This document shows positions 1 to 7,497 of a stretch of DNA of 22,425 nt, piece after piece. The notes beneath the pieces are model-generated. The model made no database searches, had not been told where the DNA came from, and saw nothing but the letters and a program-made list of their open reading frames with translations. Position numbers and translations under genes: made by a program. Source of the stretch: CAYXGZ01 sp964464755 (lineage in GTDB: Bacteria > Planctomycetota > MHYJ01 > JACPRB01); NCBI GenBank assembly GCA_964464755.1, contig CAYXGZ010000054.1, forward strand, positions 1-22,425, in the 5' to 3' direction. Every line of letters begins with the position of its first letter. Position 1 is the first letter of the stretch.

Positions 1-1
1 C

Positions 2-3000
2 ATGGAGGCCTACGTCGCGCCCCGCTCCCGCCACGACCGCAAGGACGTCCGGGGCGTCAAGGAGGCCAACCACCACCTCACGCTGCTCGTGAAGAACGAG
101 AAGGGATGGCGCAACCTCATGCGCCTCTCCTCGCTCGCCTACCTCGAGGGCTTCTACTACCGCCCCCGGATGGACAAGGAGCTCCTCGCGGCCCACCACG
201 AGGGGCTCGTCGCGCTCTCGGGCTGCCCCAACAGCGAGTTCGGCCACGCGGCCCGCACGGGCGACCTCGACCGCGCCGTCAAGGTCGCCGGCGAGTACGC
301 GGAGATCTTCGGCCCCGAGAACTTCCACCTCGAGCTGCAGAACCACGGCCTCGAGATCGAGGAGCCGGTCCGCAAGGCCGCTTTCGCCGCGGAGAAGGCC
401 CTCGGCCTCAAGGTCGTCGCCACCAACGACGTCCACTACCTGGCCCGCGACGACGCCAAGGCGCACGACGCCCTCCTGGCGATCTCCACGGGCACCCTGG
501 TCTCCAACCCGGACCGGATGCGCTACGACGCGCCCGAGTTCTACGTGAAGTCCCCCGCCGAGATGGCCCGGCTCTTCCCCGAGCGGCCCGACGCGCTGCG
601 CAACACCGTCGAGATCGCCGAGAAGTGCAACCTCGAGCTGAAGTTCGGCGAGATCCACCTGCCGCACTTCGACCTGCCCGGCGGCCGGACCTCGGCCGAC
701 GACTACCTCCGCGAGCTCTGCCTCGCCGGCGCCGTCGAGCGCTACGGCTCGCCCCTGCCCGACGCGGTCACGACCCGCCTGGACTACGAGCTCTCCGTGA
801 TGCGGAAGATGGGCTTCGCGTCCTACTTCCTGATCGTCTGGGACCTGCGCCGCTTCGCGCGGGCCGAGGGGATCCGCGTCGGCCCCGGCCGCGGCTCGGC
901 CGCGGGCTCCCTGGTCGGCTACTGCCTCGGCATCACGAGCCTCGACCCGCTGCGCTACGACCTGATCTTCGAGCGCTTCCTCAACCCGTCCCGCAAGGAG
1001 ATGCCCGACATCGACCTGGACTTCTCCAACGAGGACCGCTCCGCCGTCATCGAGTACATCCGGAAGACCTACGGCAAGGACACCGTCGCCCAGATCATCA
1101 CCTACGGGACCATGAAGGCGCGGGCCGTGCTCCGGGACGTGGGCCGCGTCCTCGGGGTCCCGCTCGGCACGGTCGACCAGCTCGCCAAGAAGGTCCCCAA
1201 GGCGCCGGTCGACATCACGCTGCCCGAGGCCGCGAAGGCCGAGCCGGAGATCCTCCGCAGCATCGAGTCCGACCCCGCGCTCGGGGAGCTCTGGGAGCTC
1301 GCCCAGCGCCTCGAGGGCCTGAACCGCCACGCGGGCAAGCACGCCTCGGGCGTCGTCATCGGCGACAAGCCGCTCATCGAGATCCTCCCGCTGTCCACGA
1401 TCGACGAGGCCGTCGTCACGCAGTTCGACATGAACGCGCTGACGAAGCTCGGCCTGCTGAAGATCGACATCCTCGGGCTCGAGACGCTGACGGTCCTGGA
1501 CCGGGCCACGAAGCTCGTGAAGGCGACGAAGGGCGTCGACATCCACCTCGAGCGCCTCCCGCTGGACGACAAGGCGACGTACCAGATGCTCGGCCGCGGC
1601 CAGGTGAAGGGCGTGTTCCAGATGGAGACCTCGCGCGGCATGCGCGAGCTCGTCCAGAACATGAAGCCGGACCGCATCGAGGACGTGATCGCCACGATCG
1701 CGCTCTTCCGCCCCGGCCCGCTGGGCTCGGGCATGGTCGAGCAGTACGTCAACCGCAAGCACGGCAAGGAGCCGATCAGCTACCTGCACCCGGCCCTCGA
1801 GCCGGTCCTCAAGGAGACCTACGGGGTCATCCTCTACCAGGAGCAGGTCATGAAGATCGCCAACGTGCTGGCGAGCTTCTCGATGGCGGACGCCGACGCG
1901 CTGCGCAAGGCCATGGGCAAGAAGAAGCCCGAGCTCCTCGCGAGCTACCGCGACCAGTTCATCGCGGGGGCCGTGAAGAACAAGATCCCCGAGGAGACGT
2001 CGCGGCAGATCTTCGACCTCATGGCGTACTTCGCGGGCTACGGCTTCAACAAGAGCCACTCCGCGGCCTACGGCATCGTGAGCTACCAGACCGCGTACCT
2101 GAAGGCGAACCACCCGGTCGAGTACATGACGGCGATCCTCTCCGTCTCGATGGGCAACACGGACAAGGTCGCCGAGTACCTCGAGGAGTGCCGGCAGCTG
2201 GGCATCGACGTCCTGCCGCCCGACGTCAACGCGAGCGAGCTCGACTTCCGCGTCGAGAGCCCGGGCACGGGCGGGAAGGACCGGCCGCGGATCCGCTTCG
2301 GCCTCGGCGCGATCAAGGGCCTCGGGGACCGGGCGGTCGCCGCCGTGCTCGCGGCCCGCGCGAAGGCCAAGCGCTTCTCCGGCCTCTACGACTTCTGCGA
2401 GGCCGTGGACCACCACGCGATCGAGGCGAAGGGCATCGAGAGCCTGATCAAGTGCGGGGCCTTCGACTCGACGGGGCTGAAGCGCGCGCAGGCGATGGAG
2501 ATCCTGGAGCCGGCCGTCCGCATCTCGGCGCAGAAGCAGGTGGACGCGAAGGCCGGCCAGCTCTCGTTCTTCGGCGACGTGCTCTCCGCGCAGGAGTACC
2601 CGCCGATCCCCGCGCACGGCGAGTGGGCCCAGGACCAGCTCCTGGCCTTCGAGAAGGAGGCCCTGGGCTACTACGTCACGTCGAACCCCGTGGTGCGCTA
2701 CGAGGAGGACATCCGCAGCTTCGCCTCGACGACGGTGGACCGCCTGCCGGAGCTCGAGGACGGCGCGGAGGTCGTGGCCGGCGGGATGATCACGGGCCTG
2801 AAGGCGATGGTGACGAAGAACGGCCCGAACGCGGGCAAGCGCTACGTCACGTTCCGCTTCAACGACCTCACGGGGTCCTGCGAGGGCGTCGTGTTCAGCG
2901 CGGACCTGGAGAAGAACCGCGAGCACCTGCTCGAGGACGCGATCGTCTTCCTGCGGGCCCGCGTCGGATTCCGGAACGACCAGCCCTCGCTGCGCGCGAC

Positions 3001-3337
3001 GGAGGTGACGCCGATCCACCTGGCGCGGGAGCGGCTCACGGGCAGCGTCTCGCTCCTCGTCCCGGGCACGGGCCTGGAGGCCGAGCTGCTCAAGCGGGTG
3101 CGGGCCATCCTCGTGGCGCACCCGGGCTCCTGCCCCGTCTACCTGGCCGTCGACCTGCCCGAGGGCCGGCGCGTGCGGATCCAGGCGCCGGAGCTCGTGG
3201 CGCCCACGGACGAGCTCGTGACCGACCTGGAGGTCGTGCTGGGCCCGGGGCGGATCCGCTTCGGGGGCAAGCCGGTGGCCCGGGGCGGGGGCGGCGGGTG
3301 GAGGAAGGCTGAAAAATCGGGCGCCTCCGGCCGATAA
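2..3337 (+). CDS. dnaE: DNA polymerase III subunit alpha (5'-truncated by window edge)
   Basis: Catalytic subunit of the replicative DNA polymerase III. The visible 1111 residues begin inside the N-terminal PHP domain, so roughly 70-90 residues lie outside the window. PHP residues usually seen in metal-binding versions are present in the visible part: His25 (HHLTLL), Cys75 (LSGCPN), Asp143 and His145 (NDVHYL), so a proofreading-competent PHP of the DnaE1 type is plausible. The palm follows with GPGRGSAAGS, the catalytic pair D338/D340 in PDIDLDF, and D489 in KIDILGL as the likely third carboxylate. Then come FRPGPLGSG, YQEQVM, the GYGFNKSHSAAYG region, the helix-hairpin-helix region and a C-terminal OB fold (about 915-1000). 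The tail is glycine-rich. It ends with two in-frame stops, TAA then TAG. Full length would be about 1190 residues, normal for DnaE. Identification is certain; PHP activity is inferred. Confidence 0.97.
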   Translation: MEAYVAPRSRHDRKDVRGVKEANHHLTLLVKNEKGWRNLMRLSSLAYLEGFYYRPRMDKELLAAHHEGLVALSGCPNSEFGHAARTGDLDRAVKVAGEYAEIFGPENFHLELQNHGLEIEEPVRKAAFAAEKALGLKVVATNDVHYLARDDAKAHDALLAISTGTLVSNPDRMRYDAPEFYVKSPAEMARLFPERPDALRNTVEIAEKCNLELKFGEIHLPHFDLPGGRTSADDYLRELCLAGAVERYGSPLPDAVTTRLDYELSVMRKMGFASYFLIVWDLRRFARAEGIRVGPGRGSAAGSLVGYCLGITSLDPLRYDLIFERFLNPSRKEMPDIDLDFSNEDRSAVIEYIRKTYGKDTVAQIITYGTMKARAVLRDVGRVLGVPLGTVDQLAKKVPKAPVDITLPEAAKAEPEILRSIESDPALGELWELAQRLEGLNRHAGKHASGVVIGDKPLIEILPLSTIDEAVVTQFDMNALTKLGLLKIDILGLETLTVLDRATKLVKATKGVDIHLERLPLDDKATYQMLGRGQVKGVFQMETSRGMRELVQNMKPDRIEDVIATIALFRPGPLGSGMVEQYVNRKHGKEPISYLHPALEPVLKETYGVILYQEQVMKIANVLASFSMADADALRKAMGKKKPELLASYRDQFIAGAVKNKIPEETSRQIFDLMAYFAGYGFNKSHSAAYGIVSYQTAYLKANHPVEYMTAILSVSMGNTDKVAEYLEECRQLGIDVLPPDVNASELDFRVESPGTGGKDRPRIRFGLGAIKGLGDRAVAAVLAARAKAKRFSGLYDFCEAVDHHAIEAKGIESLIKCGAFDSTGLKRAQAMEILEPAVRISAQKQVDAKAGQLSFFGDVLSAQEYPPIPAHGEWAQDQLLAFEKEALGYYVTSNPVVRYEEDIRSFASTTVDRLPELEDGAEVVAGGMITGLKAMVTKNGPNAGKRYVTFRFNDLTGSCEGVVFSADLEKNREHLLEDAIVFLRARVGFRNDQPSLRATEVTPIHLARERLTGSVSLLVPGTGLEAELLKRVRAILVAHPGSCPVYLAVDLPEGRRVRIQAPELVAPTDELVTDLEVVLGPGRIRFGGKPVARGGGGGWRKAEKSGASGR

Positions 3338-3338
3338 T
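3309..3338 (+). promoter_or_regulatory. weak sigma70-like promoter at the end of dnaE
   Basis: CTGAAA (3309-3314), an 18-base spacer and GATAAT (3333-3338) could drive the zinc-ribbon gene at 3383. The -10 overlaps the tandem stop codons of dnaE, so chance similarity caused by the TAATAG stop is a real alternative. Confidence 0.25.
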
Positions 3339-3344
3339 AGTCTT

Positions 3345-3361
3345 GGGCGACGTCGTCGCCC
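3345..3361 (+). other. perfect 7-bp hairpin upstream of the zinc-ribbon gene
   Basis: GGGCGAC and GTCGCCC flank a 3-base loop. The inverted repeat lies between the dnaE stop and the ribosome binding site of the next gene. No T-run follows, so it is not a classical intrinsic terminator. It could stabilise the dnaE 3' end or influence translation of the next gene, or be a by-product of high GC. Confidence 0.35.
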
Positions 3362-3382
3362 GGAGCAGAGGGGGTCCGCACC

Positions 3383-3928
3383 ATGGAATCGGGCTGGAAG
3401 ATCGACCGCCGGAAGCGCGCCTGCACCGGCTGTTCCCGCGAGTTCGCCTCCGAGGAGAAGCACTACTCCGCGATCCGCCGCGACGGGGCCGCGTTCGGCC
3501 GCCTGGACGCCTGCACCGCGTGCTGGGACCGCCTCTTCCCCGCCGGCACCGAGCCGCCCTTCTCGTTCTGGAAGACCGTCGCGCCGCGCCGCGAGAAGAA
3601 GCGGCTCGAGGACGTGGCGGCGATGACGGAGTTCTTCAAGAAGCTCCTCGAGCGCGCGGGGACGGACCCCGGGCTCGAGAAGGTGACCTACCTGACGGCC
3701 CTGCTCCTCATGCGCAAGCGCCGGGTCCGCGCGGCGGGCTCCCGCTCCCGCGACGGCCGGGCCTGGCTCGTGCTCGAGAAGTCCTGGGACGGCGAGGCGG
3801 TGGAGATCGTCGACCCGCCGATCGCGGACGACGAGCTGGCGCCCCTCAAGGCGCAGCTCGAGGCGCTCTTCGACCTCGAGACCCCCGGCGCCGCCGCGCC
3901 CGAGCCCGCCCCGCCCGCGACGGCCTGA
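3383..3928 (+). CDS. small zinc-ribbon-like protein of unknown function
   Basis: A 181-residue protein I cannot assign to a named family. The N-terminal third holds two CxxC knuckles, C14-x2-C17 and C44-x2-C47 (CTGC and CTACW), spaced as in a zinc ribbon. The middle has a charged helix with the stretch LTALLLMRKRR (about 108-118). The tail is Ala/Pro-rich and probably disordered. There is no signal peptide and no convincing membrane segment. The layout (CxxC, CxxCW, then LLLMRKR) resembles a short family I associate from memory with planctomycetes; that is not verified. A strong ribosome binding site (AGAGGGGG, 3367-3374) sits 8 bases before the ATG, which fixes the start. It lies 45 bases after dnaE and 43 before the STAS gene on the same strand. 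It stops with TGA, one of only three in this window. Confidence 0.8.
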   Translation: MESGWKIDRRKRACTGCSREFASEEKHYSAIRRDGAAFGRLDACTACWDRLFPAGTEPPFSFWKTVAPRREKKRLEDVAAMTEFFKKLLERAGTDPGLEKVTYLTALLLMRKRRVRAAGSRSRDGRAWLVLEKSWDGEAVEIVDPPIADDELAPLKAQLEALFDLETPGAAAPEPAPPATA

Positions 3929-3959
3929 GCGCGCCTTCCCCCGGCCGCGGGGTCGTTGC

Positions 3960-3965
3960 TATACT
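3960..3965 (+). promoter_or_regulatory. -10 box of the STAS gene, leaderless arrangement
   Basis: TATACT (5 of 6 matches to TATAAT) ends 6 bases before the ATG at 3972, so transcription would be expected to begin at or next to the A of the start codon. No recognisable -35 is seen 17 bases upstream; a GC-rich hairpin, CCCCG-GCCG-CGGGG (3939-3952), occupies that area. The hexamer and its downstream bases (TATACTTTCC) closely match the infA promoter (TATACTTTTC). Confidence 0.55.
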
Positions 3966-3971
3966 TTCCGG

Positions 3972-4337
3972 ATGCCCGAAGCCGCGGGGATGGAGCACCT
4001 GAGGGTCGACACCCGGTCGATCTCGACGGAGATCTGGGAGCTGTCGATCTCGGGCTCGCTCGACTGGTCGAACTTCGCGAAGGTCGAGGGGGCGATCGAC
4101 GAGATCTTCCGGCGCGGGGTCTACAAGATCGTCGTGAACCTGCGCGAGGCGAAGTACATCTCGAGCGCGGGCTTCGGCTGCATCATCTCGTCGCTGGACA
4201 CGGCGATGAAGAACAACGGGGACCTGATCTTCGCGGCCACCCCGGCGGAGATCCAGGACGTCTTCAACATCCTCGGCCTCTCGAAGATCCTGCGCTTCGC
4301 GGACGACGCGCAGCAGGCGGCCGCGCAGCTGCGCTAG
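3972..4337 (+). CDS. STAS-domain anti-sigma factor antagonist
   Basis: A 121-residue single-domain STAS protein of the SpoIIAA/RsbV type. Such proteins bind an anti-sigma kinase and free a sigma factor when unphosphorylated. The beta-strand ELSISGSLDWSN, the strand KIVVNLREAKYISSAGFG and the C-terminal segment ILGLSKILRFAD follow the family pattern. The expected phospho-acceptor is Ser65 in ISSAG; the acidic residue that often precedes it is Ser64 here. There is no ribosome binding site before ATG 3972, but a -10 box lies 6 bases upstream, which favours a leaderless message. Met7 (ATG at 3990) is an alternative start. No kinase or sigma factor gene is adjacent, so the partner is unknown. Its TAG stop overlaps the stop of the convergent HIT gene in a shared CTAG. 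Confidence 0.88.
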   Translation: MPEAAGMEHLRVDTRSISTEIWELSISGSLDWSNFAKVEGAIDEIFRRGVYKIVVNLREAKYISSAGFGCIISSLDTAMKNNGDLIFAATPAEIQDVFNILGLSKILRFADDAQQAAAQLR

Positions 4338-4759
4338 CGGCCGATCGCCGCGCGGACCTTCTCCCCCCAGCGCTCCAGCTCCCCGTCCGCGTACGGCCTC
4401 GGGTTCCACCCGAAGCGGATGCCGTCGCCGGTCTTCCGGGGGACGACGTGCCAGTGGACGTGGAAGACCGCCTGGCCGCTGCACGCGCGGTTGTTCTGGA
4501 GGACGTTGAAGCCCTCGGCGCCGGTGGCGGCGAGGACGGCGCGGGCGACGACCTGGACCTGCTCGGCGTACTCGCCGAGCTCGTGGGCGGGGAGGTCGAG
4601 GAGGGTCTCGTGGTGGGCCTTGGGGAGGACGAGGGCGTGGCCCGGGGCGATGGGGGCGACGTCGAGGATGGCGATCGAGCGCAGGGACTCGGCGAGGCGC
4701 TGGGCGGGGAGCTCCCCGCGGACGATGCGGCAGAAGACGCAGTCGGCCCCGTCGGGCAT
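4334..4759 (-). CDS. HIT-family nucleotide hydrolase/transferase
   Basis: A 141-residue histidine-triad protein. The triad H100-V-H102-W-H104 gives the catalytic middle histidine, and C7-x2-C10 with a further histidine (H49/H50) forms the structural zinc site common in bacterial HIT proteins. The motif FNVLQNNRACSGQAVFH is typical of the Hint/Ap4A hydrolase-like branch, whose members hydrolyse nucleoside phosphoramidates or dinucleoside polyphosphates; the exact substrate cannot be told. It starts 6 bases after the rplQ stop with no visible ribosome binding site, so translation probably depends on coupling to rplQ. It is the last gene of the ribosomal cluster and ends tail to tail with the STAS gene at the shared CTAG. 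Confidence 0.92.
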   Translation of the reverse strand: MPDGADCVFCRIVRGELPAQRLAESLRSIAILDVAPIAPGHALVLPKAHHETLLDLPAHELGEYAEQVQVVARAVLAATGAEGFNVLQNNRACSGQAVFHVHWHVVPRKTGDGIRFGWNPRPYADGELERWGEKVRAAIGR

Positions 4760-4765
4760 CGGGCG

Positions 4766-5332
4766 CTACTTCGCGGCCGGCTTGGGCTTGGCGTCCTTCG
4801 CGGCGGCGCCCTTGGCGGGGGCCTTGGCCTTGCCCTCCGCGGCGGCGGCGGGCTTGGCGGCGCGGCCGGCCAGCTGGAGCTCCTCCTCGGGGGACTTCGC
4901 GACGACGAGCTCGAAGATGGCGCGCCGGCCGTTGTCGCCGAGGCGGTTCCAGGCGTAGAGTCCGCGGCCGTCGCCGTCCCAGCGGCAGCCGCCGAGCTTG
5001 ACGATGCGGGTGTAGCCGCCGGTCCGGTCCGCGAAGCGGCCGACGACGTCGGTGCAGATCTTGCGGGCGACCTTCACGTCCTGGACGACGGACATGATGG
5101 CGCGGAAGGGGGCCAGGCCCTGGCGCTTGGCCTCGACCGTGGAGCGGCCGGCCTTCGCGACCTCCTTGCCGAGGGTCACGAGGCGCTCGGCGGGGCCGCG
5201 CATCTCCTTGGCCTTCTCGAGCGTGGTGAGGACCCGCCCGTGGACGAAGAGGCTCGTCACGAGGTTCCTCGTCATCGCCTGGCGGTGGGCCGTGGTCCGC
5301 CGGAGTTTGCGCCCCTTGAGCCGGTGCCTCAT
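4766..5332 (-). CDS. rplQ: 50S ribosomal protein L17, with C-terminal tail
   Basis: L17 of the large ribosomal subunit, near the tunnel exit. The core starts MRHRLKGRKL and carries AHRQAMTRNL and the GGYTRIVKL strand (106-113). Residues about 115-136 (WDGDGRGLYAWNRLGDNG region) look longer than the usual L17 loop. From about residue 145 the protein continues as a 40-residue Ala/Lys/Pro tail, giving 188 residues against about 120-130 usually. It lies 12 bases after rpoA, the standard alpha-operon order, and ends with TAG. The core identification is secure; the role of the tail is unknown. Confidence 0.97.
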   Translation of the reverse strand: MRHRLKGRKLRRTTAHRQAMTRNLVTSLFVHGRVLTTLEKAKEMRGPAERLVTLGKEVAKAGRSTVEAKRQGLAPFRAIMSVVQDVKVARKICTDVVGRFADRTGGYTRIVKLGGCRWDGDGRGLYAWNRLGDNGRRAIFELVVAKSPEEELQLAGRAAKPAAAAEGKAKAPAKGAAAKDAKPKPAAK

Positions 5333-5344
5333 GGATCGTCCTTG

Positions 5345-6376
5345 CTAGCTGACCGACGCCGGCTGGGGCTTCTTCCCCAGGACCGCCTCGACGTCCATGC
5401 CGAGGAACAGGCCGAGCTCGGACAGCTTCTTCTTCACCTCGCGGAGCGAGGTCTTGCCGAAATTCCTGACCTTCAGGAGGTCCGCCTCGGCGCGGGACAC
5501 GAGCTCGCCGAGCGTCTCGATGTTCTCGCTGGCCAGGCAGTTCGCCGACCGGACCGAGAGGTCCAGCTCCGAGATGGACATGGAGAGCTTGAGGCGCAGG
5601 TCCTCGCGCTCCTTCTCCTTCTTGCGGAGGTCCTCCTCCTTGCGCTCGTTGACCTGGAGCTCGCGGCCGAGCTCGAAGTACTGCACGAACGGGTTGAAGT
5701 GCTTGCGCAGGATCTTGGACGCCTCGACGAGCGCCTCCTCGGGGGAGACGGTGCCGTTGGTCCAGACCTCGAGGACGAGGCGGTCGTAGTTCGTGAGCTT
5801 GCCGACGCGGGTGTTCTCGATGCGGTAGCGGACGCGCTTGACCGGCGAGAAGCTCGAGTCGACGGGGATGACGCCGGGCTCGGCGAGGTCCTTGGCGTGC
5901 TCCTCGGCCGTGACGTAGCGGCGGCCGCGGCGGACGTCGATCTCGATGTCGATGCCGGAGTCGTCCGTGAGCGTGCAGAGGTGGAGGTCCCCGTTGACGA
6001 TCTCCACGCCGGCGGGGCACTGGAGGGCCGAGGCCTTCACGACGCCCTTCTTGGACGCCTCGAGCTTCAGGGTGGCGGAGGCCGCCTCGCCCGTCAGGCG
6101 CACGACGAGCTGCTTGAAGTTCAGGACGATGTCGGTGACGTCCTCGACGACGCCCTCGACGGTCGTGAACTCGTGCGAGACGCCCTTCATGCGGATCGCC
6201 GTGACCGCGGCGCCCTCGATGCTCGAGAGCAGGACGCGGCGGAGGGCGTTGCCGACGGTGGTGCCGAAGCCCCGCTCGAACGGCTCCGCCGTGAAGGCGG
6301 CGAACGTCGGCGTGGCGGTCTTGGCGTCCACGGTGACGCGGGTCGGGAGCTCGAATTCCTTCCAGCGGATGCGCAT
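5345..6376 (-). CDS. rpoA: DNA-directed RNA polymerase subunit alpha
   Basis: Alpha subunit, 343 residues, nucleating RNA polymerase assembly and contacting promoter UP elements and activators. The N-terminal domain has EPFERGFGTTVGNALRRVLLSSIEG (31-55). A highly charged Glu/Lys/Arg linker (about 244-266) leads to the C-terminal domain (268-330), with LDLSVRSANCL and LLKVRNFGKTSL. R276 and N279 correspond to the DNA-contacting R265 and N268 of E. coli; the position of K298 is Thr309. The AGAGGA ribosome binding site lies about 11 bases upstream. The gene sits between rpsD and rplQ in the classical alpha operon. Confidence 0.98.
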   Translation of the reverse strand: MRIRWKEFELPTRVTVDAKTATPTFAAFTAEPFERGFGTTVGNALRRVLLSSIEGAAVTAIRMKGVSHEFTTVEGVVEDVTDIVLNFKQLVVRLTGEAASATLKLEASKKGVVKASALQCPAGVEIVNGDLHLCTLTDDSGIDIEIDVRRGRRYVTAEEHAKDLAEPGVIPVDSSFSPVKRVRYRIENTRVGKLTNYDRLVLEVWTNGTVSPEEALVEASKILRKHFNPFVQYFELGRELQVNERKEEDLRKKEKEREDLRLKLSMSISELDLSVRSANCLASENIETLGELVSRAEADLLKVRNFGKTSLREVKKKLSELGLFLGMDVEAVLGKKPQPASVS

Positions 6377-6398
6377 GTCGGGTCGTTCCTCTTCGGGA

Positions 6399-7028
6399 CT
6401 AGCGGCTCATGTACTCGACGATCAGCTGGCTCTCGAGGGGGACCTGGAGCTCGCCCAGCGCCGGGCGCTGGACGACGGAGCCCTGGAGGACCGGCTCCTC
6501 GACGACCTTCAGCCAGCTCGGCAGCTCGAGGACGCGCCGCTGGGTGAAGGCCTCCTTGACGATCTTCTTGCTCTTCTCCCGCGTCGCCGTCTCGACCACA
6601 TCGCCCGAGTCCAGGAGGGTCGAGGGGACGGTGACCTTGCGGCCGTTGACGCGGAAGTGCCCGTGCAGCACGAGCTGGCGGGCGTGGTCGCGGGACAGGG
6701 CGAAGCGCAGGCGGTAGACGACGTTGTCGAGCCGGCGCTCGAGGATCTGGACCAGGTGGTCGCCCGTGTTGCCGGGCTGGCGCTCCGCCTCGCGGTAGTA
6801 GCGCGAGAACTGGCGCTGGAGGACGCCGTACATCTTCTTCGCGCGCTGGACCTCGCGGAGGTGGATGCCGAAGTCGGTCAGGCGGAGGCGCTTGGCGCCG
6901 TGCTGGCCGGGCGGCCGGCCCTCCTTCTCCATGGGGCACTTGGCCGTGTCGCACCGGGTGCTCTTGAGGAAGAGCTTGAGCCCGGCCCGCCGGCAGATCC
7001 GGCACTTCGGTCCGATGAGTCTCGCCAC
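6399..7028 (-). CDS. rpsD: 30S ribosomal protein S4, zinc-type
   Basis: S4, 209 residues, a primary 16S rRNA binding protein that also acts as translational repressor of alpha operons in some bacteria. The N-terminus has four cysteines, C9-x2-C12, C26 and C31, the zinc-binding C+ form. The S4 RNA-binding domain is seen at ERRLDNVVYRLRFA through HFRVNGRKVTVPS. It starts with GTG (7026-7028), one base after the rpsK stop, so translation is coupled. The C-terminus IVEYMSR is the normal S4 ending. TAG stop. Confidence 0.98.
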   Translation of the reverse strand: MARLIGPKCRICRRAGLKLFLKSTRCDTAKCPMEKEGRPPGQHGAKRLRLTDFGIHLREVQRAKKMYGVLQRQFSRYYREAERQPGNTGDHLVQILERRLDNVVYRLRFALSRDHARQLVLHGHFRVNGRKVTVPSTLLDSGDVVETATREKSKKIVKEAFTQRRVLELPSWLKVVEEPVLQGSVVQRPALGELQVPLESQLIVEYMSR

Positions 7029-7029
7029 G

Positions 7030-7488
7030 CTACACCCTCCGCTTCTTCCGGGGCCGGCAGCCGTTGTGCGGCAGCGGCGTCACGTCCTCGATCGCCCGGA
7101 CGTCCAGGCCCGAGGCCTGCAGGGCCCGGATGGCGCTCTCGCGGCCCGCGCCGGGGCCCTTGATCTTGACCTCGAGCTCCCGCACGCCGAACTTCGCGGC
7201 CTTCTCCGCGCAGGCCTCGGCGGCCTTCTGCGCGGCGAACGGCGTCGACTTGCGCGAGCCCTTGTACCCGATCGTCCCCGACGAGGCCCAGCAGAGGGTC
7301 TCGCCCGAGGGGTCGGAGATCGTGATGATCGTGTTGTTGAAGCTCGACTGGATGTGGCACACCGCCCGCGGGACGAGCTTCTTCACCTTCCGGGGGCCGG
7401 CCTTCTTGGCCTCCTTCGCCCCGGCGTCCGCCGGCTTCGCGGCCGCCGCGGCGGGGGCCGCGGCCTTCTTGTCCTTCTCGTCGGCCAT
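7030..7488 (-). CDS. rpsK: 30S ribosomal protein S11, with N-terminal extension
   Basis: S11 of the small-subunit platform, 152 residues. The conserved core begins about residue 34 (KVKKLVPRAVCHIQSSFNNTI) and ends PLPHNGCRPRKKRRV. Ahead of it are about 25 extra Ala/Lys-rich residues not found in typical S11. The start is fixed by GGGAG placed directly upstream and overlapping the rpsM stop region (9-base gap), so the extension is likely genuinely translated. Lies between rpsM and rpsD as usual. Confidence 0.97.
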   Translation of the reverse strand: MADEKDKKAAAPAAAAAKPADAGAKEAKKAGPRKVKKLVPRAVCHIQSSFNNTIITISDPSGETLCWASSGTIGYKGSRKSTPFAAQKAAEACAEKAAKFGVRELEVKIKGPGAGRESAIRALQASGLDVRAIEDVTPLPHNGCRPRKKRRV

Positions 7489-7497
7489 GTTGCTCCC

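Noticed and set aside
106..3312. A 1068-codon frame inside dnaE, and similar long frames at 3846-6020, 3956-6547, 6878-8287, 10642-12714 and 19242-21548
   Set aside because: All overlap clear genes in other frames and encode Arg/Pro/Gly-rich nonsense; they are GC-driven shadows.
3345..3361. Intrinsic terminator after dnaE
   Set aside because: The hairpin is perfect, but no T-run follows and a ribosome binding site comes immediately after it.
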